Below, in pieces: positions 10,870 to 23,450 of a DNA stretch of 64,000 bases. How positions within the stretch are numbered: the first letter of the stretch is position 1; every line of letters starts with the position of its first letter. The translations under genes were made by a program, and so were the position numbers. Below the pieces are notes generated by a model, which was given only the letters and a program-made list of their open reading frames with translations, was not told the origin of the DNA and searched no databases. This DNA comes from Rhodamnia argentea. Its lineage: Eukaryota > Streptophyta > Magnoliopsida > Myrtales > Myrtaceae. The DNA lies in NCBI RefSeq assembly GCF_020921035.1, contig NC_063151.1, forward strand, positions 434,001 to 498,000, read 5' to 3'.

Positions 10870-12794
10870 TTTGTGTAGCGAATTCTGTAATAGATATGTA
10901 TCAGTCTATGGACCGGCTTTCCCTGCCTTGCTTAGTCATGGGCTATATCTAAAGATATAGAGGGTACTTTTTGGGAGCGTTAGAGACCGTGATGTAGATA
11001 TATGGTGAACGATAAGTAGGCAACCTAGAATTGTACTTCTGCGTCCGACTAGAAGGAACTATTGCTGACGAGGGAAGTTGGTGGTATCTTTGTCAATGTA
11101 TATATGCGACCTGTATTTTGTCTAAATTCTCTTGATTTCTACTGGCTGACCAGGCATCTGCCAAAATTACTTCTTTGAATTCCAAATCTCTTCAATTGCC
11201 ACTGCGGCAATCACATCGATCAACAATCGGCTGGTTGTAGAACTGTAGAACTCCGCCCTGAACAGGTGATGAACTTGTGATTTTGAGCACTTATGAAGCA
11301 AGGTGGCTCCCCCTGTAACTTGTCTGAAATCATCGATCCATTATGGCAGAAGTAACAGGGAAACTGAGGAAACGTTGAGAAGCATTTCTTTCTAGATGGA
11401 TGGCTGGTCGTATATGTCTCATGTTAGGGCAGGCGGGATGATTTGCCCAGGGTCTATGCCGGCCTGTCCGTCAAGTCCGTCGATAATCTGGGGAACGGAG
11501 GGCTTCTTCCCTTTTTTACTGACCCAAGAAGAGATTAGTCTAGTGTAATTGGTCCCCCAAACCCATGCATTGGCCCTTGTAAAATTTCACTTCGTTTTTA
11601 GAGAATGCAGTTCAAAATAGCTTGACGGCAACCACCGAGGTGGTTGGTCAAATTGGACACCAACTCTGATCCTTCCTTCTTACCCTTTTCATTTGAAGAA
11701 AAAAAAAGAAGAAAAAAGGTAAAAGAGGGTCGACCAAAGTGGCCAAGATAAGGATACCCACTCAACAGAAAGTCAAAAGAATAGCAAAATGGAGTTGCTA
11801 GTCAAGCTCCCAGAAAGAGAGAGGGCAGCCTGTTAGGTGGGCTGTGCATAATGCATGTGCTGTGTGGCATGTGTGCGGCTATAACCCTCATATGAACTCT
11901 TAAAAAAGAAATCACATAATCGAATTCATTTAAATCATAGGTCATATTCTTATTAGTCGTTCAAATCAATGTGATCTACTTGTTTAAATTCTCATAGGTA
12001 ATTTACCACATCACTTACTTTTTGTAATTTAACATACCAATTTAATTCCACCTAGCATTACTCGAAACAACTACCTAATCCCAAATGTCCTTTATAACTG
12101 TGTCATGTACTGCCTATGCTCCAAAGGCATGTCATGAGGATCCCTTTGGCCTCCATTTATCTCCTACTCTTCCCTAGTTTTTTTCATGCTCCTTAACTCA
12201 CAACCCCTTTGCCGGGCCCGATCTTCGTGCTGCCCCCTCCGCCACCACCGTATTCCCTCGACCCCTTCATCACCATCGAAGTCTAAGCTGCCTCCACATT
12301 TTTATGCGCGCGTAGTGCCACCTCCCCCGGTTTGGTTCGACTTCAACTCTCCGCCACCTCCTAGCCCACCTCGCTCGTAGATCTCGACACTCAGCCATCT
12401 GCAGCGTGCAAGCATTCGGCTGCGTGATTTGTTTCGGGGGTTTAAGTGTTTTTTGTCTCCATGCCTGTGAAACAAAGACGCTTGTGATGCATAATACAAA
12501 GAAATTAAATTGTGCTCCAACCTCTACGACCAGGATGGTGCCAATGGTGCTCTCTGCCAATGCGAAATGGCAATGGCTTCTCTATTATCGATGTCAATCT
12601 CTGTTTCTCCTTTTCTCTGCTTTTTTTTTTTTTTTTTGTTGCTAATATCTTATGAACCTAAATCTGAATCCTAAGCAGTTAAAATTTTCATGTGTCCCCT
12701 TGCTTAACAGTTGGGTTATGTTGATGAACCTGATAATCAACTCGGTCTTGTTAGTTCTAACAGTGACAAGAAAACATAGTGCAAATGATTGGGA
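10870..12794. other. Intergenic DNA downstream of the AFR-type gene
   Basis: The first few hundred bases are probably its 3' UTR. Beyond that I see ordinary intergenic sequence. A CT/CC-rich segment at 12190-12390 gives short overlapping frames on both strands with no domain match, and poly-T lies at 12622-12638. I support no gene here. Confidence 0.5.
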
Positions 12795-13400
12795 AAGGTG
12801 TAAAAAAAAAGTCATAAATTTATCGCATTGATGCCAATTCAATGATAAATCTTTTAATTGTGTCAATTTAGTGTTAAACCTTTTGTAATTGTGTCAATTG
12901 AATCTATTCGGCTAATTTTGACTGAAAATCGCTGATGTGAACACTAGTCGTTTTACATGGCACAACTATCGTTACGTGGACATTTTCGGATAATTACTAT
13001 ATACATATATTTTTCTTTTTAAATAATTTTTTTTTTCTTTTTTTTTTTTTTTTTGAAGATTTGAGGGTCGGCAAAGGTCACCGGTTGACCACTACCGGCC
13101 ACAGGTGAGGGCCAGTAGGGGTCATCACTGGCCTCAATCTAAACAAAAAGGAAAAAGAAGAAGGAAAAAAAAAAAAAAAATTATTAAAATAAAAAAATAT
13201 TCATTGAAAATTCTAAAAAAATGTCCATGTCAGTACTAGCCATGCCACATAGGATAATCGGTGTACACGTCAGTAATTTCTGATCAAAATTAGCCGGATG
13301 TACTCGATTGGAATAAATGCAAAAAAGATAAAGATTTAGGATTGAATTAGCACTAATGCATTAGGTGTAAGACTTTTTTTTTTTTACACTTTTCGTGTAA
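12795..13400. repeat. Family A inverted-repeat element, complete copy
   Basis: The left end reads 'aaaaaaaaagtcataaattt' followed by 'ttgtgtcaatttagtgttaaa' style words. The right end reads 'gattgaattagcactaatgc' then 'gtgtaagactttttttttt'. The ends are imperfect reverse complements and the middle includes 'acgtggacattttcgg' opposite 'aaaatgtccatgtcag', a second inverted pair. A short GC-rich core sits at 13065-13140. No reading frame of note was seen. Confidence 0.6.
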
Positions 13401-14100
13401 GTGACGATAGACTGCCTAGCTTCTTTGGTTTTAACTTAAGTGACAGTAGACTCTTGCAAAGAGATTCTCTACCCTCGTTGGCGTCCCCCAATCGCTGCCT
13501 TGTCGAGCAAATCAGTCATCGCCGCCTCGAATGTCGAGATTTGTCGAGGCAAGGAGCGGGTACGTCGACCCTTCGGCCCAAAAGAAGATTTGACAGGGCA
13601 ACCGGTTCGGTTATGGGGCTTAGCCTAGTTGGGCTTGGGCCCAACTTATCTAACGAGTTTGGGTTTGTTACTTTGGATGACACTGCCTCGTATTAAGGAA
13701 GAACCGGCTCATTTTAGCTTAGGGGTAATCATGAGATTTCACTACAGTTTCGATCCCCCGTCTTGGAGAAATTTATCTTCACGTGTCGGATCTTTTACTG
13801 TCGAGGTCGGGATTCAATTCGCGATGGAAGTTCTGCACTGTTCCCTTCAAATGCAAATTTTTTTTTTGTGCGTGTGTGTTTCTTTCGTAATCTTGAAGTC
13901 GTATGAAGTTTGAACCCTGATTTCTTAATCTATGGCTCCAGCCCATAACCCAGCTATGGCCACTTGCCTAAGCCCAATGGAAATTTTTTCCCTAAACTAA
14001 AATTACGTTGAGTTTTTTTTTTTTCATAATTATTAGATTAATTCCTACACTAGCCTCTCCCAAATATTGATCTTGCATTTATCTAATCACTCAAAAGCAC
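13401..14100. other. Intergenic DNA with no supported feature
   Basis: Short overlapping frames at 13440-13913 carry no motif I recognise. Poly-T tracts occur near 13857 and 14016. Confidence 0.45.
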
Positions 14101-14101
14101 G

Positions 14102-14103
<2 letters not shown>

Positions 14104-14179
<76 letters not shown>
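14104..14179. repeat. (AG)n microsatellite, 76 bp
   Basis: An essentially pure AG dinucleotide run fills this interval and directly precedes a right-hand family A arm. It lies far from any supported gene. Confidence 0.97.
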
Positions 14180-14181
<2 letters not shown>

Positions 14182-14184
14182 TTG

Positions 14185-14310
14185 CCACCTTAATATTATG
14201 ATTGAATTGGCATAATTGAAAAGTTCATGACCGAATTGATACAATTGAAATGTTTATGACTGAATTGACACAAGTACAATAGATTTAGGATTTTTTTGAT
14301 AATTTTCTCC
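14185..14310. repeat. Family A element, right arm only
   Basis: Three successive family A words (for example 'gaccgaattgatacaattga' and 'gactgaattgacacaagtac') end in 'tttaggatttttttgataat'. No left arm is visible on the other side of the AG tract. Confidence 0.55.
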
Positions 14311-14799
14311 ACCATTATGATGAATGTACCTCTGCATATGCAAATTATACCTTTTCTCCTTCCCTATAGCCTTTTTCCCCCCAACTCTTTACCATGACGA
14401 GAAGACGAAGATAGTAATAACTTTACTTAGATGGAAGATTAAAATATATGTATTCTTTCTGACAAGGCAAACGTTAAGTGAACATTTTACTGCTCTTTCA
14501 ATAGTTAAAATGGCTGAAGTTTGTCCCACAATAGTATTTGAGATAATTCTTCTCAATAAATTCGTGGTAATGGTTGATTTCAAATTTCATAGGTAAAAAG
14601 CGATCCACTTTTCATCATGATTAAAGCATAACTTCTGGAGTAGGTGTGTGGCTTTTTCGGCAATGGAGAAACACAAGTCACTTTTTCCGGGACAACCTTG
14701 TTCTAACTTTGAATCCGGTGCAAGTAATTCGGTCAGATATAAAGAAAATCATTAAAGCTTTGTCTATAGATAACTCGACGCCAAGTCGATAATGCACTT

Positions 14800-15229
14800 C
14801 TTTGATTTCGGCCAGATGGGATCCACTACCTTCCAAGTGGATCAAGTTGAATATTGATGGGGCCTGTAAAGGTGACCTAGGACTTGCTAGTACAAGGGGT
14901 TTATTTAGATACAGAGAGGTGACTGACTTGGTGGTTTTGCCACATTCATAGGAATATGTTGGTCGACACAAGCATAACGATGGGGTTTGTGCTTGTGATC
15001 TAACTTCGTAAAACGATTTGGTTTTCATAAGATCATCATTGAGATTGACTCTAAAGTCATTACTAATCTTGGTTTGAAGCTTATGATTGATAAGGTTGCC
15101 CGTGCTTTACTTAAATATATCATAAGGCTGATGTGCTCTCACTTTGAATTTAACATGCAACATAACTTTCGGGAAGGAAATCGCTGTGTCGACTGGCTTG
15201 CTAATTTTGGAATACAAGTTTCTTTTTAG
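14800..15229 (+). pseudogene. LINE-type RNase H-like (RVT_3) relic
   Basis: Scattered across frames are hallmarks of the plant RNase H-like domain found at the end of LINE polyproteins: SKWIKLNIDGACKG near 14832, a later IIIEIDSKVI near 15040, and a C-terminal block FREGNRCVDWLANFG near 15170 ending in a TAG at 15227-15229. Frameshifts and stops (for example the TAG near 14950) separate these pieces. Upstream sequence from about 14640 may belong to the same relic. The 3' side has an A-rich run near 15330. A domesticated single-domain gene of this type is the alternative, but the breaks argue against function. Confidence 0.7.
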
Positions 15230-15349
15230 TACCTCCCACATACTTACTTCGTATTTTATTATGTGATAAGATAGGGATGGTAGAGTTGCGAAGTTAAATC
15301 ATTGTAATTGGCTTTAGCCCTTCTTCATACAAAAAAAGAGCATGTCTTC

Positions 15350-16040
15350 AAAATTCATAAAAAGATAACGAGAAAATGTAAGATAAGATTCACTTTTTAA
15401 TTTAGATATATCGACAGATCTTCATATTTGTTTCTTCGGATCAAATGGGCTAACACCCCTTTATGGACAGACCAATCGATTGAGAATTACGTAACACAAG
15501 ATTATTATCATTGTTGGATAGAACTAAATTAAAGCTATTCATAAAGCCCAATTAAAGTTCCCGGCAATCTAAATAACCAAAATTTTCTACGACCGGCAAC
15601 CGCTCCCCTTGTCGCGCGCTGTTTTTTTTTACCTCCTATAATTGCTAAATTCCAAGACGCACTGCCCTTTTATCATTGCGAAATTGCCGCTATGTCATGA
15701 ACTTCGTGATGTCATTCAATGTTTTCTTGGTCAAAGGTTCATAGAAGATTCCCCAACTGTAGCACTCTTTTGTTTTCCTGCTCTGTAATCTGTTCAGGCC
15801 ATGAGGGAAATTTGTTGTCGAATTGATAGGCTGAAGCCACTAAGTCCAATGTTTATGTCTTAAAGCCATAGATATAGATCTCCCTTTTACAGGTTAATTT
15901 TCATTATATGGGGGGCTTTATTGTCAATAAAGTTGGCTAATGGGACTTAAAAAAAAAAAAAAGACAGCCCTTTTTCTTTTTAGCTCAGGTAAATAATGAT
16001 CTTTGAAGTGAATTGACAATGAGGGAAGCAGCGGATCAAT
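15350..16040. other. AT-rich intergenic DNA
   Basis: I see no supported gene or RNA. A poly-A run occurs near 15949-15961. Confidence 0.5.
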
Positions 16041-16044
16041 TTGG

Positions 16045-16490
16045 CAGAATTAGGAAAAATTATCAAAAAAAGTTTCAAAATTATTGTAATGGTGTCAATT
16101 CAGTACTAAATATTTTTTTTTGCCAATTTAGTCATAAACATTTTATATTTGTACTAATTCAGTCTATTTGACTAGTCGATGCTGATGTGACCAATTTTAA
16201 TAATATTTTTAGTATGTTTTGGTCATTTTAATTTTTGTTTATTTTTGTTTTTTTTTCCTTCTTCCTCAAGCCATCCACTCGGGAGAAAAAAAAAGAAAAT
16301 TAAAAAATTAAAAATCAAGAATTGGGCACGTCAGTGCCATGTTAGTCTTGATCCTTCAAATGGACTGCTTGACACAAATACAAAAGTTTTAGAATTGAAT
16401 TGACAAAAAAAGAAAAGAAAAGAAAGGTATATGACCGAACTTGCACAATTGCAATAGGTTTATGACCTTTTTGAAAATTCTTCATGCAAA
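16045..16490. repeat. Family A inverted-repeat element, complete copy of about 445 bp
   Basis: The left end 'aattatcaaaaaaagtttca' is the imperfect reverse complement of the right end 'tttatgacctttttgaaaat'. Arms contain 'ggtgtcaattcagtactaaa' (left) and 'tatgaccgaacttgcacaat' (right). The inner inverted pair is 'gctgatgtgacca' and 'gggcacgtcagtgcc'. The core is short and only mildly GC-rich. This is the cleanest copy for defining the family. Confidence 0.65.
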
Positions 16491-17094
16491 ATTATAAGCA
16501 TAATGTGATACATTTTTCGCTCAGAAAAATAAATTAGAAACTTGTTCACATCACATCTCGCTGGTGCTCGTATCCGTGTGCAATCTTTATATCTCAAAAT
16601 CAATATTATTTTGGGCCAAAAATCCCTTTTTAATTAGGTCGCCATTGTGGTCATAGCTAGACGATGAAAATGTACTATGGTCAAAAGAAATATACTTTTT
16701 CTATAGTGGCCATTTTTTTACTTTTATGATGTAATAATTAATAAATGATAACTTTAGCCTCCTTTTTTGCCGCACTTTTCCTTCGACTTTTCCCCCTTTT
16801 TGAATATCACGTAATGTTTGATCTTTTATCTTCTGTTGTCGACAATTTAATTTCAACTTCATATCTTATGTTGCTCGATACATATTTGTATCTGACACCA
16901 TCTATATGACCCGTGGAATGACCGAGTGGGAAAATTGAGCCTAGACAAATGATTGCACTAACTCAACAAAATTTTCTGGCTACTTTTGTGATGGTTACGT
17001 TGAAATTGTTGTTCCACATAACTAAGAACTATCTCAGTAAGTTTGGCCCAAATCAAGGTGGTAGTGGCACTCCAAACTTGTACTTCCTTAGGCA
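16491..17094. other. AT-rich intergenic DNA
   Basis: There is no supported gene; a short frame at 16949-17158 has no recognisable motif and runs into the next repeat. Confidence 0.45.
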
Positions 17095-18555
17095 CATTAA
17101 AGGACTAAATGTGGAAAATTGTAAAAAAAAAACCGAACCTTTTAATTTTGCCAATTGAGTCATAAATCTTTTGACTCTTTATTTGGACAATTTCTTTTTT
17201 AAAATTAACATTATTAATGTGCCCCTGTTTCAACCCCATTTTGGCTAAGACACTCCTTTTTTTTTTTTTTTTGTTAACTTACCCAAATACCCTCTTATCT
17301 CTCTCTTCAATTTATCATTTCTTTTTTAATCTCGTTAATCCACAAAACTGCCTTCATTTCTATGATCTCTCTCATTAATTTCACAATATAAATATTCCAT
17401 TACACTCGTCAATATACCAATATACACTATCTCATTATCTTCTTATTTTTAATTTTGTTATAGCTTTCACATTAGCCATAACGATTTCTTACCTTTTTGT
17501 CTTCTTATTTTCTCAATTCTTATTAAAACAAAAATTTACCTGCATCCCTTTCAAATAGCTATTATCTATCAATTCTTCCATACCCAATATATTCCAACAT
17601 TTCCTTCTTGTTTATCTTTTTTTTTTTAAACTTAGTCTTCATTACTATAATCTAAGCAAGCACTAATCGTAAATCATAATAGAGAAATGTCAATTTTATC
17701 TACAAATTATTTACTTCTTTTCCCTAGATTATCATCATGATCATGAATTTTTCGAGTTCAGCTTTTGGTACAAATTTACAAGAATTTAGTCAAAGATTGA
17801 ATATTGTGGTTCATGTATGCATTTTACACAATTTACTCAAAGATCATCTTCTTAGTTGTCCTTAAGTTATTTTTTGAATAATAGTTTCCTAGTAAAAAAA
17901 ATATACAACTCATTAAGAAAATAATTAGATTTTTTTTTTGGGGTCAGAAACACAATAATTAGTTCCAAAAGGAGAAAGAAAAGCAAAAAACCAAAAAAGA
18001 AGACAAACGTTGGTCTTAAATCAAGAGTGGACCCTAAATTTAACCTCAATAAATGTTCTTTGAGAGGAGTATGATAGTTTCATCTCTAGCAAAATTGAAA
18101 CAAAAGAAAAGGAACAAAAAAAGGTGAGAAAAAAAATCTTAAATCAAGAATGAGACCCATTATGGATAATGTAGTCAATTAAATGTAAAAGAGGGTGTTA
18201 TAAGTCAATAAGGGAGTGGAAATAACGTGAGCCATTATTTTTTTTCTCTTTTCTTTTCCGTCAAGTCCGGCAAATCTAGAAATAAACTGAAAAAATAAAA
18301 ATAAAAATAGAAATTAAATTCTTTTAAAAATTGTAAAAAATTGTTAACGTCAGTGTCTGCCGTCCTATGTGGCACGCTAGCATCCAAGTCGGCAATTTTT
18401 GATTAAAATTAATCGAATGGACTTAATTCAAAAGGTTCAAGACTCAAGTGAAAAAATTAAACGGTTTAGGGTTGAATTGGCTGAGTGTAATAGGTTTAGG
18501 ACCGAATTGGCTGAGTGTAATAGGTTAATGACTTTTTGGATAATTTTTCCTAGTA
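17095..18555. repeat. Family A element, arms split by about 1 kb of other DNA
   Basis: A left-type arm at 17100-17215 ('ttgccaattgagtcataaat') and a right-type arm at 18290-18555 ('taggaccgaattggctgagt', then 'taatgactttttggataat') are of opposite sense, as expected for one element. Between them lie AT-rich sequence and poly-T tracts that do not resemble the core of other copies, which suggests a nested insertion. Within the right arm, 'gaattggctgagtgtaatag' occurs twice in tandem. Confidence 0.45.
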
Positions 18556-19694
18556 ATTGAGAGGAACTCCCGTGTGGAAATCAAGTACATGGCACAAGTT
18601 CAATTTCCTAGGTTGCAAAGTGCAAACAATTTTGTATTTGAGTTGCTCGCCGAAGGTTCACATCAATTTCACTCAAATCATGAGATCAGCGCGATGCGTC
18701 GTGATCCGAGAATTTTATCCATCTAAGGTTGAGTTTGATCAAATTGGACGTGAATCGAATTCGAAGCGTGTCCACATCGCAGGATACGGACCTAATGACC
18801 CACTTTGGCCCAGCATATCTAAGCGAATGCGAAAGAAGTTCCAAAATGAATAATCGATGGGGCTATCTCTCTTTTCTTGTGGCACCGAAAGAGGTGGGAA
18901 TAGAAGTTCGGATCCTTGTGGAATTTGAATCTTTACGTGACATCGTCGCTAAAAAATGGGATCGAAAAATGAAAGATAAAATTAAAAACAAAGATACCCT
19001 TTTAATATAATGTAAAGGGCCCGCATTGCGTCACTTATAAGCTAAGTATAGTTGGCGGTATCGTTCTTGTGGAGCAAATGCCAAAGCACGATCTGATCTC
19101 GATATCGATTGACCGACCCGATTTGTCTCGATTTCCACTTGGCACGTAATCTGTTCCCGCGTTCGATTCGTCAGAGGGTTGCGACTTGCAACCGGCGTGG
19201 CAAATCCAATGGATGTTGAGTGGAAGAATCTGGGAGAGACACTGGAATCATGCGAAGGCATCGAAACCTGAGACTTTGGCTTTCACGTAGGGACGCAGCC
19301 AGTCTTGCCGTTGGATTTGAACTGATTCTCGATTCCAATGGCGGCTTTCCTTCTGTCTGTGCTTTTGCCTTTTCTAGGGGGTGGCTGAACTACAGAACTA
19401 GAATGTGTTCAGATTGACTTCAGTTTTGTTTTTGCTTCCGGATGTGCAATTTTTTTTTTCAGAATGTTACTCTAAATTTTACACATTGTTGAAAAGTAAT
19501 TTAAGTATATATAGATATTACTATGCATGTCCTCACTCGCATCTCCCATCTACTAGCTCAAATTGCTAGAAAGCGAGAAGGTGTTGGCCATGTATGATGT
19601 AATAAACCTTACTTCTTGAAGGAACTTGATTTCCAATTAGAATGTAGTACCAAAATGGTATGTTTGATGTGTTGAATATCCCACATCGGTTGTC
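18556..19694. other. Intergenic DNA with short unconvincing frames
   Basis: Frames of 65-98 codons at 18557-19417 overlap on both strands and have no known motif. I do not support a gene. Confidence 0.4.
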
Positions 19695-19875
19695 TGCATG
19701 ATTCCGAGTGCCTTTATTTCGGGAAAAACTTCATAACAAAGGCAATCCCTTTTCAAGTTAGGGAATTCGTTTTCCCATTTTAATCATACATATTTTCTGA
19801 CCGCAAATGGTTTTCAGTTAACTAATCATTTTTCGCAAACCAAACAGTTGAAAGTTCGGAAACACACCCTCACAT
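19695..19875. repeat. Family B' short element
   Basis: It contains 'agggaattcgttttcccatt', 'ttttctgaccgcaaatgg' and 'aaccaaacagttgaaagt', a phrase order shared with 22065-22250 and two copies at 38315-38740. Confidence 0.5.
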
Positions 19876-21064
19876 ACTCTTTATGCATTTTGTCTCCTTT
19901 TTTTTTCTTATAAGTCTAAGCTTTTAAGTTAAACATTTTAACACGACATCAAAATCAGATTCCGCCTCGCCGCCTGCCTCGCTTTCATTTGGCATGCGAG
20001 AGCTCCCGTTGCTTTTGAGTTAAAACTTTTTATTTTCAACACTATCCGCATCCAAATGGTTCGCATTGTCCTCACGAGTCCTGTCAAATTTTTTGGGACA
20101 TGGTGGACATTTTGTTTCGGTGCATCAGATTTGGATTCCACCGAACACATGACGATATGCAGTCCCCTCACAAGACAAGCCTAAAAAGCTTCCGAGAGAA
20201 TTGTGCTTTTCTTGGTCGAGAGGTAGTGGCGGATATGTGTGGACGCAAAGGAGGCGGGCCATTCTTCACTCCAATCAAATTAATGGAACTCTAGCGTAGA
20301 CAACAAGGTGCTGGGAAATATGATGGAACAAGATCAATAATGAAATCAGACTTTAAAACGTGATAACACTCTTTTTAAAAATTTATTTGCCCCACAATAT
20401 TATTAATAATTTCCGGCAAATATCCATTAGGATACAACAAAGTCTTAATACCGGATAACAATTATGATATTTCTCCAGAATCTCTTAAAAGAAATAATTG
20501 GAGAAGATGGCTATATTTCTTTTTTGTTGAGAAAAATGAAAATTGAAAGTTCTGAAAATTGAAGTTCACAAATGAATAAGAAACATTCATGAATTTATAG
20601 AGAAAATTTTTGAACAGACACAACCTTTTGAAGGTTAAGGAATTATTACACGATCTTTCAAAGGTTAGGTAGGTATGTCCGCACAGATACAATTTGAACA
20701 CACCTCTTCGGAGATTGTAAGAGCCCTTTATGATCGGTTGCATTGTTTCAATAGGACGCAATGGTAATTGTTGATTAGTGCTAAATCTAGTGCACATACG
20801 CACTTCCATCTTTTCGATGTGGGACAAGGCACCTCTTGGTTTGTTTTACAAATAGAGACCAACATAAGGAAGCCTACATACATGGCATGCACAACAAGGT
20901 TTTGGCGTTTCCCTGCGCACGTGACTACGTGAGCGGGATAATTTGAATGTTATCGTTAGGATTAGTCGAGTTGAAATATTTGAATGTCGTGTTTTGTTTA
21001 TTTGAAAATGCAAGCTTCTCATCTAATTGAAGGAAAGCCATGAAGAATGAAAGCGGGAGATTTG
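19876..21064. other. Intergenic DNA
   Basis: No gene is supported. Short frames at 19938-20827 have no recognisable domain. Confidence 0.4.
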
Positions 21065-21360
21065 AGGAAAATTGTGGAAGAAGTCATAAACATGTTACAA
21101 TTTTGTCAATTCAGTTCTAAACCTTTGAATTGCGACAATTGACTTCTAAACCTTTTCAAGTTTTGTCAATTAAGTTCATCCGATCAATTTTGGCCGGAAA
21201 CCGATAATGTGGAAGCTAACCATTCTACGTGACATGACAGGAGCCGACATAGATAGTTTTTAGTAAGATTTTAATATTTTTTGAACTTATTTTATTTTAT
21301 TTTAGTTTTTATCTTTTTTATCTTTGTTATTATTATTATTATTATTTTTTTTACCTTTGC
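21065..21360. repeat. Family A element, left half
   Basis: Words 'aagtcataaacatgttacaa', 'ttgtcaattcagttctaaac' and 'gccggaaaccgataatgtgg' match the left arm and inner arm of family A. The right half is missing and an ATT trinucleotide run (21328-21346) ends the similarity. Confidence 0.55.
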
Positions 21361-22060
21361 CGTTTCTGAAGTATGACTATAAATATCAAGGCTATCAAGA
21401 TTGAGCAATACAACTGATATTCAATGCCAAATTGCCTGCCATTTTCGCTTCAATGTCACCCAATATAGCATGCATGAGATGCTCTGCCTGTATTAAGTGA
21501 GCATTAGTGGATTTTTTTAGCACTACTTGTTAATAATTTATCTGGTTATCTCCACAACCGCATTTAATTACAGGGGAAGAGCTTGAAAGTTAATGGTGAA
21601 GTTCTTCCGAGGTAAGCCTGGAAATAACTTGGTTGTACGTTCTAATCATCGGGCCAGACAAAGAAGTTTTCGAAGATTAGTGTTAATTGATCCTTAATTA
21701 TGAAGATTGCATGCTTTACTCTCAATGGATGATTACGTCAATCCACAATTGTTCACCAATACCCAGCAATTTGCTTAATTAACAATGTTTAGCAGTCCCT
21801 TTTTAACTCTAAAGTAAAACCATGATCATCACGTCTTTCACCGTGCATTAGTTTAATCCCAAGTGATGGTACAAATAATGGTGCTATATAAAAATGCCCT
21901 TGCTATTTGATTTATAAGCCTCACTCGATATGATGTTTCGAGAGCATATTAACTCCTCCTTCTTCTTTTTTTTTGTACTATTTTTGTTTGGTTCCGAATT
22001 ATATGTAAATAGCAATCGTAGTAGTAAGATATTTGGAGAAAACTTAGTGATAAAAGAAAA
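21361..22060. other. AT-rich intergenic DNA
   Basis: No supported feature was seen in this stretch. Confidence 0.45.
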
Positions 22061-22064
22061 AAAA

Positions 22065-22255
22065 TATCCGAAAAATCTTGTTCCAGAAAAATGAATTCTC
22101 TTTATCGGGTTGGGGAATTCATTTTCTTAATTTGAGAATGCATAATTTATTTTACCAATAAATGATTTTCAGTTGATTGATCATGTTCAACAAATCAAAT
22201 GAGTGAAAGTCCAGAAAAATTAATTCGCGGAAAATTCTTACCCTAAAAAAAAAAG
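22065..22255. repeat. Family B' short element
   Basis: The order 'ccagaaaaatgaattctctt', 'ttggggaattcattttctt', 'aatgattttcagttgattga' and 'gtgaaagtccagaaaaatta' follows the same pattern as the copies at 19695 and 38315. Confidence 0.55.
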
Positions 22256-23194
22256 ACACGTCCATTGACATCTTTCTCGGGTATTCGTTTCGTATTAGAA
22301 AAACATTATCATACAAACCTTGATTAACATGTTATAGTTATACTAGAAACTTAGGAAGATGGATCATCCCCAATAAAATTCCCAATGTGGACCTAACACG
22401 ATGTCAGTATCCCGAGACATAGAAATGTGAAACCATACATAAGAAAGGCTTTTTTTTTTTTTAAATTGTTCGGTGCGATTCTTACAAGACAAAAAAAGTG
22501 CCACCTTTTTTTTTCAAAGACTTAGTGGCTGAGGTTAACACACACAAACGTTCTTAGATTATTGTTCAGTGGGCTTACGTAGATTCATGTTCCAGAAGGC
22601 AAGATCTTTATTACACTGTTCGGTTAAGAACTTTCTCTTTCAGAACTTTCGTTTTCATTGAAATAAATCTATCAAGAGCATTTGTGATTAGGTCAACTTC
22701 ACTTAATCATTAGAGTTTTGAACATTATTAACCGCAACTAAATGACAGTTGAAAAAAAAGAAAGATTATTTACGTATTCCCTAAGTATCGTATTATTTGT
22801 CAACAGGCATGCGCCCTGTCGATAAATGGATTAAGAATGTGGAAATGAGGACTTGACTCTTGCACTCTGTAAAGAGGTAGAACAAAAGTTTCGCTCCTTC
22901 CAATTATCATATAGGGCTGTGTCATAACTATAGTAATAAAGACAGAGAAACCAAACCTACCAAAAAGTATACAACATATACTTTGTAGGTATAAGAAGGA
23001 ATGAAGTGGCAAATAACTACCCGCCATCTACAATTTACGTGTAACGTGTGCTTTCATATCTTAAAAACTTTTTGTAATTACACAAATGTGCATATGATCT
23101 TGTAAACTTTTTTTTTCATAATGTTCACATTCTAATTACCATTAGTCCTAAGATATGTTGAACCCCTCCCAGCAAATTGTCTAGTTCAGCATTC

Positions 23195-23450
23195 GGGGTG
23201 ATTCCAGGAATCAAAACGGTTGTTCAGGCCAGTTCAATCCGGTTCTCGAACTGAATCAGAACCGTTGTACACCCCTATACGGTATTGCATGATCTCCATC
23301 TTGTTGCTTCCCCACTGACTTATAAAAATATATATATATCTCTCATCGATTTGTCCGTTTCTCCGGAACTTCCGTACGTCGATAGTTTTTGTTTTGGCCA
23401 ACCATATACTTCTCGACCTGAATCAGAATCGTTGTACACCCCTATACCTC
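23195..23450. repeat. Family C fragment with an internal direct repeat
   Basis: Phrases 'caatccggttctcgaactga' and 'ctgaatcagaaccgttgtac' belong to the family C style. The run 'gaatcagaaccgttgtacac' recurs as 'gaatcagaatcgttgtacac', both followed by 'ccctatac', at about 23252-23279 and 23419-23447, enclosing some 140 bp that includes an AT dinucleotide tract. Confidence 0.55.

Noticed and set aside
12186..12645. Pro/Ser-rich frames of possible small proteins
   Set aside because: They overlap on opposite strands, show no conserved motif, and end in a poly-T run.
18557..19417. Cluster of frames up to 98 codons
   Set aside because: No motif, overlapping strands, and the left part is next to a family A arm.
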